Shown in pieces: positions 17,082 through 25,402 of a DNA stretch of 64,000 nt. A program made the translations under genes and the position numbers. The stretch spans positions 434,001-498,000 of the forward strand of contig NZ_JACCCJ010000001.1 of assembly GCF_013410105.1 (NCBI RefSeq). The letters are read 5' to 3'. Within the stretch, counting starts at the first letter, position 1. The number at the start of each line of letters is the position of its first letter. The DNA comes from Sphingopyxis sp. JAI108 (GTDB taxonomy: Bacteria > Pseudomonadota > Alphaproteobacteria > Sphingomonadales > Sphingomonadaceae). Under the pieces are notes generated by a model. That model searched no databases, had not been told where the DNA came from, and was given only the letters and a program-made list of their open reading frames with translations.

Positions 17082-17407
17082 CATTGTGCCTCGACCGACT
17101 GTTTGAAGCGCGCGAGTCGCGCCGTCGCCGCCGCGGCGTGCGGGCCGATCCAGCGGTCGTGGATGTCCTGGATCGGCATCGCGTTGAGATGGTTCCAGCG
17201 CTCGCGGCCGCGGCGTTCGGCGATGACGAGGCCGGCCTCCTCCAGCACTTTCAGATGCTGCATCACCGTGCAGCGGTCGATGTCGGCGAAATGGCGGCAC
17301 AGCGCACCCGTGGTCAGCGGCTGGTCCTTCAGATCGTCGAGAATCTGACGCCGGACGGGCGAGGCGAGCGCCTTGAAGGTTGTGTCGAACTGGTCGTGAA
17401 TTGACAT
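17081..17407 (-). CDS. ArsR-family regulator of an SRPBCC gene
   Basis: A 108-residue winged-helix repressor. It shows TFKALASPVRRQILDDLKD, the recognition helix GALCRHFADIDRCTVMQHL, and KVLEEAGLVIAERRGRERW. The branch lacks classic metal-binding cysteine pairs, as usual for ArsR proteins next to SRPBCC (AHSA1-like) genes, where the ligand is unknown. The start may be 17407 or an in-frame ATG 18 nt upstream; neither has a good ribosome-binding site, and the palindrome at 17406 covers both. It is divergent from its probable partner at 17456. Confidence 0.87.
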   Translation of the reverse strand: MSIHDQFDTTFKALASPVRRQILDDLKDQPLTTGALCRHFADIDRCTVMQHLKVLEEAGLVIAERRGRERWNHLNAMPIQDIHDRWIGPHAAAATARLARFKQSVEAQ

Positions 17408-17425
17408 GTTATAGAAATATAACAT
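17406..17425. promoter_or_regulatory. Probable ArsR operator (ATGTTATA-N4-TATAACAT)
   Basis: Perfect 8-bp inverted arms with a GAAA spacer lie between the divergent ArsR and SRPBCC genes, touching the start region of the ArsR gene. The site is AT-rich against a GC-rich background. Its symmetry and position fit a dimeric ArsR site controlling both genes. Confidence 0.65.
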
Positions 17426-17455
17426 AATGAAAGGCGACTCAAGTGGAGAGTGGAT

Positions 17456-17938
17456 ATGGAACTGAAATTCAGGGTCGCGGCGCGGATCGCGAAGCCGGTG
17501 CATGAGGTTTTCGAGGCGGTCGCCGACCCCGCGAAACTGTCGAATTACTTCACGACGGGTGGCGCCAAGGGGCGGCTCGAGACTGGCGCAACGGTCGAGT
17601 GGGATTTCCACGATTTCCCAGGCGCCTTCCCCGTCTATGTGATCGAGGTCGTCGCGGACGAGAAGATCGTGCTCGAATGGCAGGCAAGCGAGGGTGAGGC
17701 ACATAATGTCGAGGGCAGCGAGCCGAAGGATGCCGACTATCGCACGCGCGTGACGATGACTTTCAAGGGATTGGACGACGGTCGCACGCTGATCGAGATC
17801 GCCGAGGAAGGCTGGCGCGAGAATCAGGGCGCGCTCAGTGCCTCCTACGGCAATTGCCAGGGCTGGTCGCAGATGCTCTGCGCGCTGAAGGCGTGGACCG
17901 AGTATGGGATCAACCTGCGCGAGGGCATGTACAAGTAG
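17456..17938 (+). CDS. SRPBCC-family (AHSA1-like) protein
   Basis: A 160-residue START/Bet v1-fold protein. The N-terminal ARIAKPVHEVFEAVADPAKLSNYF and the later EWDFHDFPGAFPVYVIEV and FKGLDDGRTLIEIAEEGW match AHSA1-like proteins, which have a large hydrophobic cavity and mostly unknown ligands. GGAGAG 6 nt upstream supports the ATG at 17456 over a GTG 6 nt earlier. The divergent ArsR gene and the shared palindrome indicate a regulated pair. Convergent with the HxlR gene; their stops are adjacent with no gap. Confidence 0.87.
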   Translation: MELKFRVAARIAKPVHEVFEAVADPAKLSNYFTTGGAKGRLETGATVEWDFHDFPGAFPVYVIEVVADEKIVLEWQASEGEAHNVEGSEPKDADYRTRVTMTFKGLDDGRTLIEIAEEGWRENQGALSASYGNCQGWSQMLCALKAWTEYGINLREGMYK

Positions 17939-18385
17939 CTACTCCGGCAGTTCGAAACGCAGCGGGCGCGAACCGATCGGGGCGCCGGTGTTGGCATCGA
18001 CCACCACCGGCCGAACCACCTTGCCCGTCGCGGCGTCGAGGTGGCGGCTGAGCGCGCCCGCGCCATTATATTTGCGCCCCCATGCGCCGATCGCCAGCAG
18101 GATCGGCAGGAAATCGCGCCCCGCGTCGGTGAGCAGATATTCGTCGCGCGGCGGGCGCTGGCTGTAGCGGCTTTTCTCGATCAGGCCCGCATCGGTGAGC
18201 GCGGCTAGGCGCCGCGACAATATATTCGGCGCGATGCTCAGGCTGGTGCGGAGCTGCTCGTAACGCGTCAGTCCGCGCTCGATATCGCGCAAAATCAGCA
18301 TGCTCCAGCGGTCGCCGACGCGCATCAGCCCGCGGTCGATGGGGCAGGTGCCCAAAATTTCTTTTTCGTCGGTCATTGAAGTCAT
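17939..18385 (-). CDS. HxlR-family transcriptional regulator
   Basis: A 148-residue winged-helix regulator. It has the HxlR signature: GTCPIDRGLMRVGDRWSMLI with the conserved redox-type Cys near the N terminus, then LTRYEQLRTSLSIAPNILSRR and LIEKSRYSQRPPRDEYLLTDAG. HxlR proteins often sense reactive aldehydes or quinones through that Cys. An alternative ATG lies 9 nt downstream. The 64-nt gap to the divergent SDR gene contains the small palindrome TAGTAACTA at 18392-18400, a possible half-site. The likely target is the SDR gene next to it. Confidence 0.88.
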   Translation of the reverse strand: MTSMTDEKEILGTCPIDRGLMRVGDRWSMLILRDIERGLTRYEQLRTSLSIAPNILSRRLAALTDAGLIEKSRYSQRPPRDEYLLTDAGRDFLPILLAIGAWGRKYNGAGALSRHLDAATGKVVRPVVVDANTGAPIGSRPLRFELPE

Positions 18386-18449
18386 ATGAGGTAGTAACTA
18401 TCATTTTGCAAGTGACCCGTTCCCGGGCCGCCTGCAAGGAGCATGTAAG

Positions 18450-19253
18450 ATGACTATCCCCACTGGAACGGCCCTCATCACGGGCGCTTCGACCGGCCTT
18501 GGCGCCGTCTATGCCGACCGCCTCGCCAAGCGCGGCCACGACCTGATCCTCGTCGCACGCAACGGTGCGCAGATGGAGGAACTCGCCGCGAAGCTGCGCG
18601 CCGATGCCGGCGTGACGGTCGATGTGATCGCCGCCGATCTGACCAACAGCGACGACGTTAGCCGCATCGAACAGCGGTTGGCGGACGACGCGAGCATCAC
18701 ATTGTTCGTCAATAATGCCGGCATGTCGCTGAACGGCGGCACGCTGGAGAATAGCGCCGCCGACATCGAGCGCATCATCGCGCTCAACATCACCGCCGCG
18801 GCGCGGCTCGCGATCGCCGCGGGCAAGGCGTTCGGCGCGCGCGGCAAGGGCGCGATCGTCAATATCGCCTCGGTTCTCGCGCTTGCTCCCGAGATGTACG
18901 AGGGCGTGTACAGCGGATCGAAGGCATTCCTGCTGAACCTCAGCCTCGCGATCGCTAACAGCGTCCGCGAACAGGGCGTTGTCGTACAGGCGGTGCTGCC
19001 CGGCGCGACGCGTACCGAAATCTGGGAACGTTCGGGCAAGGACATCGACGCCTTCCCCGCCGAGATGGTGATGGACGCTAGCGATCTGGTCGATGCGGCC
19101 CTGCTCGGGCTCGATCGCGGCGAGGAGGTGACGATCCCACCGCTCGCCGACGAAAGCCAGTGGAGGGATTATCAGGCGGCGCGGCTCGCGATGGGACCGG
19201 GGTTGTCGCGGCGCGATGTGGCCGGTCGTTATCGGGCCAGCGAAGCCGTTTGA
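18450..19253 (+). CDS. Short-chain dehydrogenase/reductase
   Basis: A 267-residue SDR-fold oxidoreductase. The cofactor site TALITGASTGLGAVYADRLA, the NNAG motif in FVNNAGMS, Ser in NIASVLAL and the catalytic YSGSK are all present, so it should be active. The classical SDR pattern with Arg at LVARN suggests NADP(H) preference, which is inference. The substrate is unknown. It is divergent from the HxlR regulator, an arrangement in which HxlR senses a reactive carbonyl and induces its reductase. A repeat element follows the stop. Confidence 0.88.
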   Translation: MTIPTGTALITGASTGLGAVYADRLAKRGHDLILVARNGAQMEELAAKLRADAGVTVDVIAADLTNSDDVSRIEQRLADDASITLFVNNAGMSLNGGTLENSAADIERIIALNITAAARLAIAAGKAFGARGKGAIVNIASVLALAPEMYEGVYSGSKAFLLNLSLAIANSVREQGVVVQAVLPGATRTEIWERSGKDIDAFPAEMVMDASDLVDAALLGLDRGEEVTIPPLADESQWRDYQAARLAMGPGLSRRDVAGRYRASEAV

Positions 19254-19260
19254 CCGTCAT

Positions 19261-19345
19261 GTGCCCCGGCGAAAGGCGGGGGCCAGAAAGCTTACGCTAA
19301 CCTGGCATATTTCCGCACTGGGCCCCGGCTTTCGCCGGGGTGCAC
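19261..19345. repeat. Intergenic inverted repeat
   Basis: Arms 19261-19285 (core GCCCCGGCGAAAGGCGGGGGC) are complementary to 19319-19345 (core CCCCGGCTTTCGCCGGGG) with a few mismatches. It lies between two convergent SDR genes. It may act as a weak bidirectional terminator. Confidence 0.7.
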
Positions 19346-19376
19346 GACCGGCAGCTCACCACCTCAAGCCCGCCAT

Positions 19377-20150
19377 TCACGCATTCCGCGCCATCAGCCC
19401 GCCATCGACCGGGATCACGGCTCCGGTGATATAGCTCGCCGCCGGCAACACGAGACTCAGCGTCACATGCGCGACTTCCTCGGGCTCGCCATAGCGACGG
19501 AGTGCGGTGCGGCGCCGCGCGAAGACGGCTTTGTCTTCATCGGGCACCTTGTCGGTCATGCCGGTGCGGATCGGGCCGGGGCAGATGCAGTTGACCGTGA
19601 TCCCCGCTTTGCCGAGATCGACCGCGAGGCCGCGCGTCAGTCCGACCACGCCCGACTTGGCGGCGACATAAGGCGTATCGCCCGGCGTCGCCCCAAGGCC
19701 TTCGGTCGAGGCGATGTTGACGATGCGCGCGGCGTCGCTCTGGCGAAGCCAGGGCAGCGCGGCGCGGACCATGCGCTGATGCGCGGTCAGCATCACGGCG
19801 ATCGCGCGGTGCCAGATCGCTTCATATTCGTCCTCGGCATCGAGCGGGCAAAAGCTCGAGACTCCGGCATTGTTGATCAGGATGTCGATGCCGCCGAAGC
19901 TTGCCGCGATATCGGCGACGACGCGCTTGATCGCGTCGCCGTCGGTGACGTCGAGCGCGAAGGCCTGGGCGCCCGCGCCGGCTTCGGCCACAACCGCTTC
20001 GCAGGCGGCGAGGTCGAGATCGGTGACCGCGACCTTCGCGCCTTCGCTCGCAAGGAGCAGCGCGGTCGCGCGGCCCATGCCGCTCGCTGCGCCGGTGACG
20101 ATCGCGACGCGGCCGGCGACCGAGCGCGAGCGATCGGGCGCGCGTGTCAC
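19377..20150 (-). CDS. Short-chain dehydrogenase coupled to amn
   Basis: A 257-residue classical SDR, FabG-like. It has AIVTGAASGMGRATALLLAS, Asp at VAVTDLDLAA (favouring NAD), NNAG in LINNAGVSS, NIASTEG, the catalytic YVAAK and the C-terminal SYITGAVIPVDGG. The start is GTG at 20150, because its GTGA overlaps the TGA of the upstream amn gene; reading further upstream would run inside amn. The overlap implies coupled translation with AMP nucleosidase. A metabolic link between the two is not known to me. Confidence 0.88.
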   Translation of the reverse strand: MTRAPDRSRSVAGRVAIVTGAASGMGRATALLLASEGAKVAVTDLDLAACEAVVAEAGAGAQAFALDVTDGDAIKRVVADIAASFGGIDILINNAGVSSFCPLDAEDEYEAIWHRAIAVMLTAHQRMVRAALPWLRQSDAARIVNIASTEGLGATPGDTPYVAAKSGVVGLTRGLAVDLGKAGITVNCICPGPIRTGMTDKVPDEDKAVFARRRTALRRYGEPEEVAHVTLSLVLPAASYITGAVIPVDGGLMARNA

Positions 20151-21628
20151 CTGAACGGCGGTTCGTTGAACGCGCGCAATTTGCGGCTGTGGAGCTTGGC
20201 GCCTTCGTCGCGCATCGTCTCGCACGCGCGAATGCCGATCTGGAGATGCGCGGCGATCGCTTCTTCATAGAAGCGGTTCGCCTGTCCGGGCAGCTTGAGT
20301 TCGCCGTGGAGCGGCTTGTCGCTGACGCAGAGCAGGGTGCCATAGGGGACGCGGAAGCGATAACCCTGCGCGGCGATCGTCGCCGATTCCATATCGATGC
20401 CGATCGCGCGCGATTGCGAGAAGCGCAGCGCGCTGTCGGTGTAGCGCAGTTCCCAATTTCGGTCGTCGGTGGTGACGACGGTGCCGGTACGCATGCGCTT
20501 CTTGAGGTCGGCGCCGCTGGTGCCCGAAACCGATTCGGCGGCGGTCGCCAGCGCGACCTGCACTTCGGCGATCGGCGGGATCGGAATTTCAACCGGCAGG
20601 ACCGCGTCGAGGATATGGTCGTCGCGGAGATATGCGTGCGCGAGCACATAGTCGCCGATGCGCTGGCTCGGGCGCAACCCGCCGCAGTGGCCGATCATCA
20701 GCCAGGCCTCGGGCCGCAGCACCGCCAGATGGTCGCAGATCGTCTTGGCGTTCGACGGGCCGACGCCGATGTTGACGAGCGTGATGCCGCCGCCGCCCTC
20801 CGCGATCAAATGATAGGCGGGCATCTGGTGCCGCCGCCACGCGCTGTCGGCGACAAGCGCGCTGGCGTTGACGCCCGGCTGGTCGACATAAAGGCCCGCC
20901 GCGCCCGCGAGCGCGGTGTAGCGGCCCTGCCCAACCTGCGATCCCGCCCAAGCGACGAATTCGTCGACATAACGGTGATAGTTGGTGAACAGGATATAGC
21001 GCTGAAAATGCTCGGGCGCGGTGCCGGTGTAGTGGCGGAGGCGCGCGAGGCTGAAATCGGTGCGGAGCGCATCGAACAGCGCGAGCGGCTGCGACGCCGT
21101 GGGGTCGGCGCCGAACAGGCCGTCGGCGAGTTCGTCGCCGATGTCGGCGAGCTCGGTGGTCGGGAAATGGCGCGCGAGTTCGAGCGGGGTGACCCCGCCC
21201 ATGTCCGAGCCGTCGCTGGCGTCGAGCACATAGGGGAAGGGGATCTGCTGTCCCGTGCGCGTCACCTCGAGCGTGATGTCGTAGTGGCGCGCGAGGAGCA
21301 TGAGCTGGTCGCGCAGATAGTCGGCGAAAAGGTCGGGGCGCGTGACCGTGGTTTCGAAGACGCCCGCGCGTTCGAAGCGGCCGAAGGAGAGATTATGGCC
21401 CTTCTGCCCTTCGCGCTGTTCGCCGGTGGTAGTCAGGCGGATCGCCGGATAGTCGAACAGGCCCTTCGCCGCGGCGTTGGCCGGCGGCAGCGTGCGGTCG
21501 CGGACATAGGCGGCGATGGCGGATTTGAGATTGGAAACCGAGGTGCGGAACTTGTCCTGAAGCTCGGCGATGATCCCTTCGACGAGGGCGGTGGGATCGG
21601 TGGTTTCTTGCGATGAGCTGGATGTCAT
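20147..21628 (-). CDS. amn: AMP nucleosidase
   Basis: Cleaves AMP to adenine and ribose 5-phosphate, setting adenylate levels. The 493-residue length fits the family (about 480-500). The N-terminal AMP-binding domain contains GLFDYPAIRLTTTGEQR, and the C-terminal phosphorylase-like domain contains LVNIGVGPSNAKTICDHLAVLRP, MIGHCGGLRPSQ and the purine/ribose site AIGIDMESATIAAQGYRF. A TTGTGACAA motif lies 21 nt upstream of the ATG (21649-21657); similar TGTCACAA motifs occur upstream of ahcY. A coupled SDR follows. Confidence 0.94.
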   Translation of the reverse strand: MTSSSSQETTDPTALVEGIIAELQDKFRTSVSNLKSAIAAYVRDRTLPPANAAAKGLFDYPAIRLTTTGEQREGQKGHNLSFGRFERAGVFETTVTRPDLFADYLRDQLMLLARHYDITLEVTRTGQQIPFPYVLDASDGSDMGGVTPLELARHFPTTELADIGDELADGLFGADPTASQPLALFDALRTDFSLARLRHYTGTAPEHFQRYILFTNYHRYVDEFVAWAGSQVGQGRYTALAGAAGLYVDQPGVNASALVADSAWRRHQMPAYHLIAEGGGGITLVNIGVGPSNAKTICDHLAVLRPEAWLMIGHCGGLRPSQRIGDYVLAHAYLRDDHILDAVLPVEIPIPPIAEVQVALATAAESVSGTSGADLKKRMRTGTVVTTDDRNWELRYTDSALRFSQSRAIGIDMESATIAAQGYRFRVPYGTLLCVSDKPLHGELKLPGQANRFYEEAIAAHLQIGIRACETMRDEGAKLHSRKLRAFNEPPFR

Positions 21629-21694
21629 CGCGTCGCTGTTGCACGAAATTGTGACAAAAGGGAAGGGGGTGGACGCCGTCGCGGCCTCTCCCGC

Positions 21695-21770
21695 TCGTCA
21701 TCCCGGACTTGATCCGGGATCTATCGATCGAGGCTGGCTGAACGGGCCCCGGACCAAGTCGCGGGGACGA
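21695..21770. repeat. Degraded intergenic repeat with CCCGGACTTGATCCGGG core
   Basis: The left arm 21695-21723 contains the self-complementary CCCGGACTTGATCCGGGAT. The right arm 21745-21770 is a diverged complement. The same core occurs, better preserved, at 58404-58500. It lies between the divergent amn promoter and the convergent end of the peroxiredoxin gene. Confidence 0.75.
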
Positions 21771-21813
21771 AGAGTGGAGGGGCAGCGCGCCATCGCGCCA
21801 CCCCTCCCGATCT

Positions 21814-22296
21814 TCAGAGCTGCTCCAGCATATGGTCGGCGCTCGACACCTTGAATTCGCCGGGGGCTTCGACGTTGAGCTGTTCGACGACGCCGTCGTT
21901 GACGATCATCGAGAAGCGCTGACCGCGCTGGCCCATGCCGAACGCCTTGCCGTCCATGGTCAGGCCCACGGCTTCGGCGAAATCGCCATTACCGTCGGCG
22001 AGCATCGTGACGCTGTTGCCGGCATCGGCGCTCTTGCTCCACGCGCCCATGACAAAGGCGTCGTTGACCGCTGTGCAGACGATTTCGTCGACGCCTTTCG
22101 CTTTCAATTCATCGGCCTTGTCGACGAAGCCGGGCAGGTGCTTGGCCGAGCAGGTGGGCGTGAAAGCGCCGGGCACCGAGAAGAGCGCGACCTTGCGGCC
22201 CTTGAAATAATCGGCGGTGTTGACCTGTTCGGGGCCGTTTTCGGTGACCTTTACGAAGGTCGCGTCGGGGAGCTTGTCTCCGGTCTGGATCGTCAT
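21814..22296 (-). CDS. Peroxiredoxin, Prx5/glutaredoxin-linked type
   Basis: A 160-residue thiol peroxidase that reduces H2O2 and organic hydroperoxides. The peroxidatic Cys49 sits in SVPGAFTPTCSAKHLPGF, the hallmark of the Prx5 group, and a further Cys occurs in DEIVCTAVND. The C-terminal RFSMIVNDGVVEQLNVE fits the family. AAAGGA 7 nt upstream selects the ATG at 22296 over one 9 nt upstream that directly abuts the site. Cytoplasmic, no signal peptide. Divergent from yqgE with about 130 nt between. Confidence 0.93.
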   Translation of the reverse strand: MTIQTGDKLPDATFVKVTENGPEQVNTADYFKGRKVALFSVPGAFTPTCSAKHLPGFVDKADELKAKGVDEIVCTAVNDAFVMGAWSKSADAGNSVTMLADGNGDFAEAVGLTMDGKAFGMGQRGQRFSMIVNDGVVEQLNVEAPGEFKVSSADHMLEQL

Positions 22297-22430
22297 GGTC
22301 GGCATCCTTTCGCTTTGACGGGGAGTTTTGGTGGCGGTGACATCGGGTGCGCCCGTCACCAAGTCAAGCGCGGCCGGCGATTTGATCGAAAAGCTGGACC
22401 GCATCGCCGCAAGGGAGCATGGTAACGCCC

Positions 22431-22994
22431 ATGGACACAGACCCCACCTGGTTCACCGGCCAGCTGTTGCTGGCGCTGCCGGGGATCGGCGATCCCCGTT
22501 TCGAGCATTCGGTGATCGCGATGATCAGCCATGACGAGGACGGCGCGATGGGGATCGGCGTCGGCGAGCCGATCAACGGCATGACCGTCGGCGCGGTGCT
22601 CGACCAGCTCGAGATCGACCATGAAGAGCCGCTCGACCAGCCGGTCTTCCTCGGCGGGCCCGTCGAACCGTCGCGCGGCTTCGTCCTTCACAGCCGCGAC
22701 TGGGGCGGGCAGGAGGCGGTGCAGGTCGGCGATCGCTGGATGGTATCGAGTTCGCACGACATATTGCGTGCGATCGGTGAAGGGCGTGGCCCGTCGCGCT
22801 GGCTGGTGGCGCTCGGCTATGCGGGATGGTCGCCGGGGCAGCTCGAGGGCGAGCTGGTGCGCCATGGTTGGCACGTCACCCCCGGCAGCGACGGCCTGTT
22901 GTTCGAAACGCCGCCCGCCGAACGATGGCAGGCGGCGTTTGCCGAAGCGGGAGTGGACGCCCGCCTGTTGACGACCGAAGGCGGGGAAGCCTAG
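22431..22994 (+). CDS. yqgE: YqgE/AlgH family protein
   Basis: A 187-residue protein of the UPF0301 (YqgE/AlgH) family, widespread in proteobacteria with no agreed biochemical role. Family motifs are TWFTGQLLLALPGIGDPRF, then VFLGGPVEPSRGFVLH and VALGYAGWSPGQLEGEL. Start choice is uncertain: an ATG at 22419 lies 1 nt after the AAGGGAG site, and the ATG at 22431 lies 13 nt after it. I prefer the latter because MDTDPTWF leads straight into the conserved core. The TAG stop is shared in a CTAG palindrome with the stop of the convergent gene. Confidence 0.9.
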   Translation: MDTDPTWFTGQLLLALPGIGDPRFEHSVIAMISHDEDGAMGIGVGEPINGMTVGAVLDQLEIDHEEPLDQPVFLGGPVEPSRGFVLHSRDWGGQEAVQVGDRWMVSSSHDILRAIGEGRGPSRWLVALGYAGWSPGQLEGELVRHGWHVTPGSDGLLFETPPAERWQAAFAEAGVDARLLTTEGGEA

Positions 22995-23389
22995 CGCGCG
23001 AGCGCGAGAAGCGGCTTGCCCTGATTGAGGTTTGCGAGCGCGGTGCGCGCGGCCCAGCGCGAGTCCATATAGCGACCGCTGGCGAGCTCGAGATCGTAGC
23101 GGATCGGGCTGGCGATCGCGGCATCGTAGGCCGCCGCGGCGTCGGTGGTGCGGCCCAGACGAGCATAAGCGGTGCCGAGATTGATCAGTCGCGACGGGTC
23201 GCGGGCGTCGAGCGTCGTTTCGCCGGTCAGCTTGTCGACCGCGGCCTCATTCTCGCCGGCCTTGAGCTCGGCGAAGGCAACCGGCAGTACATCCGAATCG
23301 GCCTGGGGCGCGGTGACGACGACGATCGATTGCGCCGCAGCGGGGCTCGCGAAGGCGAGGGCAACGAGCGGCAGCAGAAATTTTTTCAT
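22991..23389 (-). CDS. Exported TPR-like hypothetical protein
   Basis: A 132-residue periplasmic protein. Residues 1-20 are a signal peptide (MKKFLLPLVALAFASPAAAQ). The mature part has a tetratricopeptide-like helix pair (LINLGTAYARLGRTTDAAAAYDAAI), preceded by VAFAELKAGENEAAVDKL, and ends ALANLNQGKPLLALAR. No catalytic motif is visible. A GGGGAG site 8 nt upstream supports the ATG. It ends tail-to-tail with yqgE. It is divergent from ahcY across a 393-nt AT-rich region with repeated TGTCACAA motifs. Confidence 0.78.
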   Translation of the reverse strand: MKKFLLPLVALAFASPAAAQSIVVVTAPQADSDVLPVAFAELKAGENEAAVDKLTGETTLDARDPSRLINLGTAYARLGRTTDAAAAYDAAIASPIRYDLELASGRYMDSRWAARTALANLNQGKPLLALAR

Positions 23390-23782
23390 CCTTGTATCTC
23401 CCCGAAAACTTGAAGTGATTTTCTCGCGCATCCGGAAAATTGTCAATATTTTCGGGACTTTGTAACACTGGTGTCACAAAGTCGAATTATGCTTGTCGTA
23501 AGCCGCATTATAAGTCCGGTTTTTCAGAATCTTGGCTTTTGCGACTCCGTGTCACAATTGGGTCCGCCCGATTGTCACAATTGACGCACGCAAAATTTAT
23601 TTTTGCGGCCGGTGCGTTTTTGCGCCGCCGATTCGCATGTTCGCGCAAGCCGATGAGGCGTGCTGCGGATGTGATATAAAGAAAAGTTTATATTTGATCG
23701 GGCGCGCCGTTTCGGCTAGGGCGCGCAAGAAAATTTCGTGGCCGCTCGCCTGCGGTCGATATGCCAATATGGAGAATTCGCC
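23390..23782. other. Gene-free, AT-rich divergent promoter region upstream of ahcY
   Basis: This 393-nt stretch between the TPR-like gene and ahcY is unusually AT-rich for the window. It holds three TGTCACAA motifs, an AT-rich patch with GATATAAAGAAAAGTTTATATTT near 23672-23694, and a hairpin with GCGCGCC/GGCGCGC arms near 23703-23727. I looked for known SAM or SAH riboswitch patterns and did not see one. A short open frame on the plus strand (23440-23679) has no coding character. Confidence 0.6.
23472..23583. promoter_or_regulatory. Three TGTCACAA motifs upstream of ahcY
   Basis: Copies start at 23472, 23550 and 23573. The last two extend to an identical TGTCACAATTG and are spaced 23 bp apart, about two helical turns. 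The inverse form TTGTGACAA occurs just upstream of amn (21649). This looks like a cluster of regulator sites, though no regulator is identified. Confidence 0.45.
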
Positions 23783-25198
23783 GTGGCCACTCTCGCCGCC
23801 GACACCCGCGATTATGTCGTTGCCGACATCGGTCTCGCCGATTTCGGGCGCAAGGAAATCAACATCGCCGAGACCGAAATGCCGGGCCTGATGGCGCTGC
23901 GCGCCGAATATGGTGCCGCGCAGCCGCTGAAGGGCGCGCGCATCACCGGCTCGCTGCACATGACGATCCAGACCGCGGTGCTGATCGAGACGCTGACCGC
24001 GCTTGGCGCCGAAGTGCGCTGGGCGACGTGCAACATCTTCTCGACGCAGGACCATGCCGCCGCCGCGATCGCCGCGACGGGCGTGCCGGTGTTCGCGGTG
24101 AAGGGCGAGAGCCTGGCCGATTATTGGGACTATGTCGGCCGCATTTTCGACTGGGGTGTGGAAGATGGCACGACGTGCAACCTGATCCTCGACGATGGCG
24201 GCGACGCGACGATGTTCGCGCTGTGGGGCGCGAAGCTCGAAGCCGGCGAGACGATGCCCGCGCCGGAGAATGAGGAAGAGATCGAGATGCAGCGCGCGCT
24301 GAAGGCGTTCGTTGAGGCCAACCCCGGCTACCTGACCAAGACGGTCAAGGCGATCAAGGGCGTGTCGGAAGAAACGACGACCGGCGTCCACCGCCTGTAC
24401 CACATCGCGAAGAAGGGCGAGCTGCCCTTCCCCGCGATCAACGTCAACGACAGCGTCACCAAGTCGAAGTTCGACAATCTTTATGGCTGCAAGGAATCGC
24501 TGGTCGACGCGATCCGTCGCGGCACCGACGTGATGCTCGCGGGCAAGGTCGCGACCGTCGCCGGCTTCGGCGATGTCGGCAAGGGCTCGGCGCAGTCGCT
24601 CCGCAACGGCGGCGCGCGCGTTCTCGTCACCGAAATCGACCCGATCTGTGCATTGCAGGCAGCGATGGAGGGCTTCGAGGTCGTTACGATGGACGAGGCC
24701 GTCAAGCGTTCGGACATCTTCGTCACCGCGACCGGCAACGCCGACGTCATCACCGCCGAACATATGGCGGCGATGAAGAATATGGCGATCGTCTGCAACA
24801 TCGGCCACTTCGACAGCGAGATCCAGATCGCGGCACTCGCCAATTACAAGTGGACCGAAGTCAAGCCGCAGGTCGACCTGGTCGAATTCCCCGACGGCAA
24901 GCAGATCATCATCCTGTCGAAGGGCCGCCTGGTAAACCTCGGCAACGCCACGGGCCACCCGTCGTTCGTGATGTCGGCGAGCTTCACCAACCAGACGCTG
25001 GCGCAGATCGAGCTGTGGACGCGCAGCGAGCAGTATCAGAACGACGTTTACGTCCTGCCCAAGCATCTCGACGAAAAGGTCGCGGCGCTGCACCTCGAAA
25101 AGCTCGGCGTGAAGCTGAGCCAGCTCAGCCAGAAGCAGGCGGATTATATCGGCGTGCCGGTCGAGGGACCGTTCAAGCCCGACCATTATCGCTATTGA
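23783..25198 (+). CDS. ahcY: S-adenosyl-L-homocysteine hydrolase
   Basis: Hydrolyses S-adenosylhomocysteine to adenosine and homocysteine with bound NAD, relieving inhibition of methyltransferases. The 471-residue protein has the family segments: [48 protein letters not shown]-type core (here [18 protein letters not shown]), the NAD site [20 protein letters not shown], and the C-terminal FKPDHYRY. The start is GTG at 23783, 6 nt after GGAGAA; an in-frame ATG at 23738 lacks a site. The long promoter region upstream suggests regulation. Confidence 0.96.
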   Translation: MATLAADTRDYVVADIGLADFGRKEINIAETEMPGLMALRAEYGAAQPLKGARITGSLHMTIQTAVLIETLTALGAEVRWATCNIFSTQDHAAAAIAATGVPVFAVKGESLADYWDYVGRIFDWGVEDGTTCNLILDDGGDATMFALWGAKLEAGETMPAPENEEEIEMQRALKAFVEANPGYLTKTVKAIKGVSEETTTGVHRLYHIAKKGELPFPAINVNDSVTKSKFDNLYGCKESLVDAIRRGTDVMLAGKVATVAGFGDVGKGSAQSLRNGGARVLVTEIDPICALQAAMEGFEVVTMDEAVKRSDIFVTATGNADVITAEHMAAMKNMAIVCNIGHFDSEIQIAALANYKWTEVKPQVDLVEFPDGKQIIILSKGRLVNLGNATGHPSFVMSASFTNQTLAQIELWTRSEQYQNDVYVLPKHLDEKVAALHLEKLGVKLSQLSQKQADYIGVPVEGPFKPDHYRY

Positions 25199-25200
25199 TC

Positions 25201-25238
25201 CCATTCCGACATCCCGGCCTTTGCCGGGATGTCGATGG
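25201..25238. repeat. Perfect 12-bp hairpin repeat after ahcY
   Basis: Arms CGACATCCCGGC (25207-25218) and GCCGGGATGTCG (25223-25234) enclose a CTTT loop just after the ahcY stop; outer CCAT/ATGG bases extend it. No T tract follows, so it is more like the region's REP-type elements than an intrinsic terminator, though it may act as one. Confidence 0.65.
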
Positions 25239-25402
25239 TGGACGGGGACTTCGGTCTTCGAACGAAAACTGTGGACGGCGCGCCCATCGGATGATGCGGC
25301 GCGCCGATCCGCGCTGACATGCGATTGAAACATGACTCCATCGCCTTTAGGGCAGGCGATCATGCGCGCGGGACATCCGGACAAACGAGGACTTGAGGCG
25401 GG

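Noticed and set aside
20144-21616. 490-codon plus-strand open frame opposite amn
   Set aside because: Shadow of the AMP nucleosidase gene, whose motifs are all on the reverse strand.
23640-23782. Possible SAM or SAH riboswitch upstream of ahcY
   Set aside because: I compared the leader by eye with SAM-II and SAH riboswitch consensus patterns and found no match; only simple hairpins remain. A covariance-model search would settle it.
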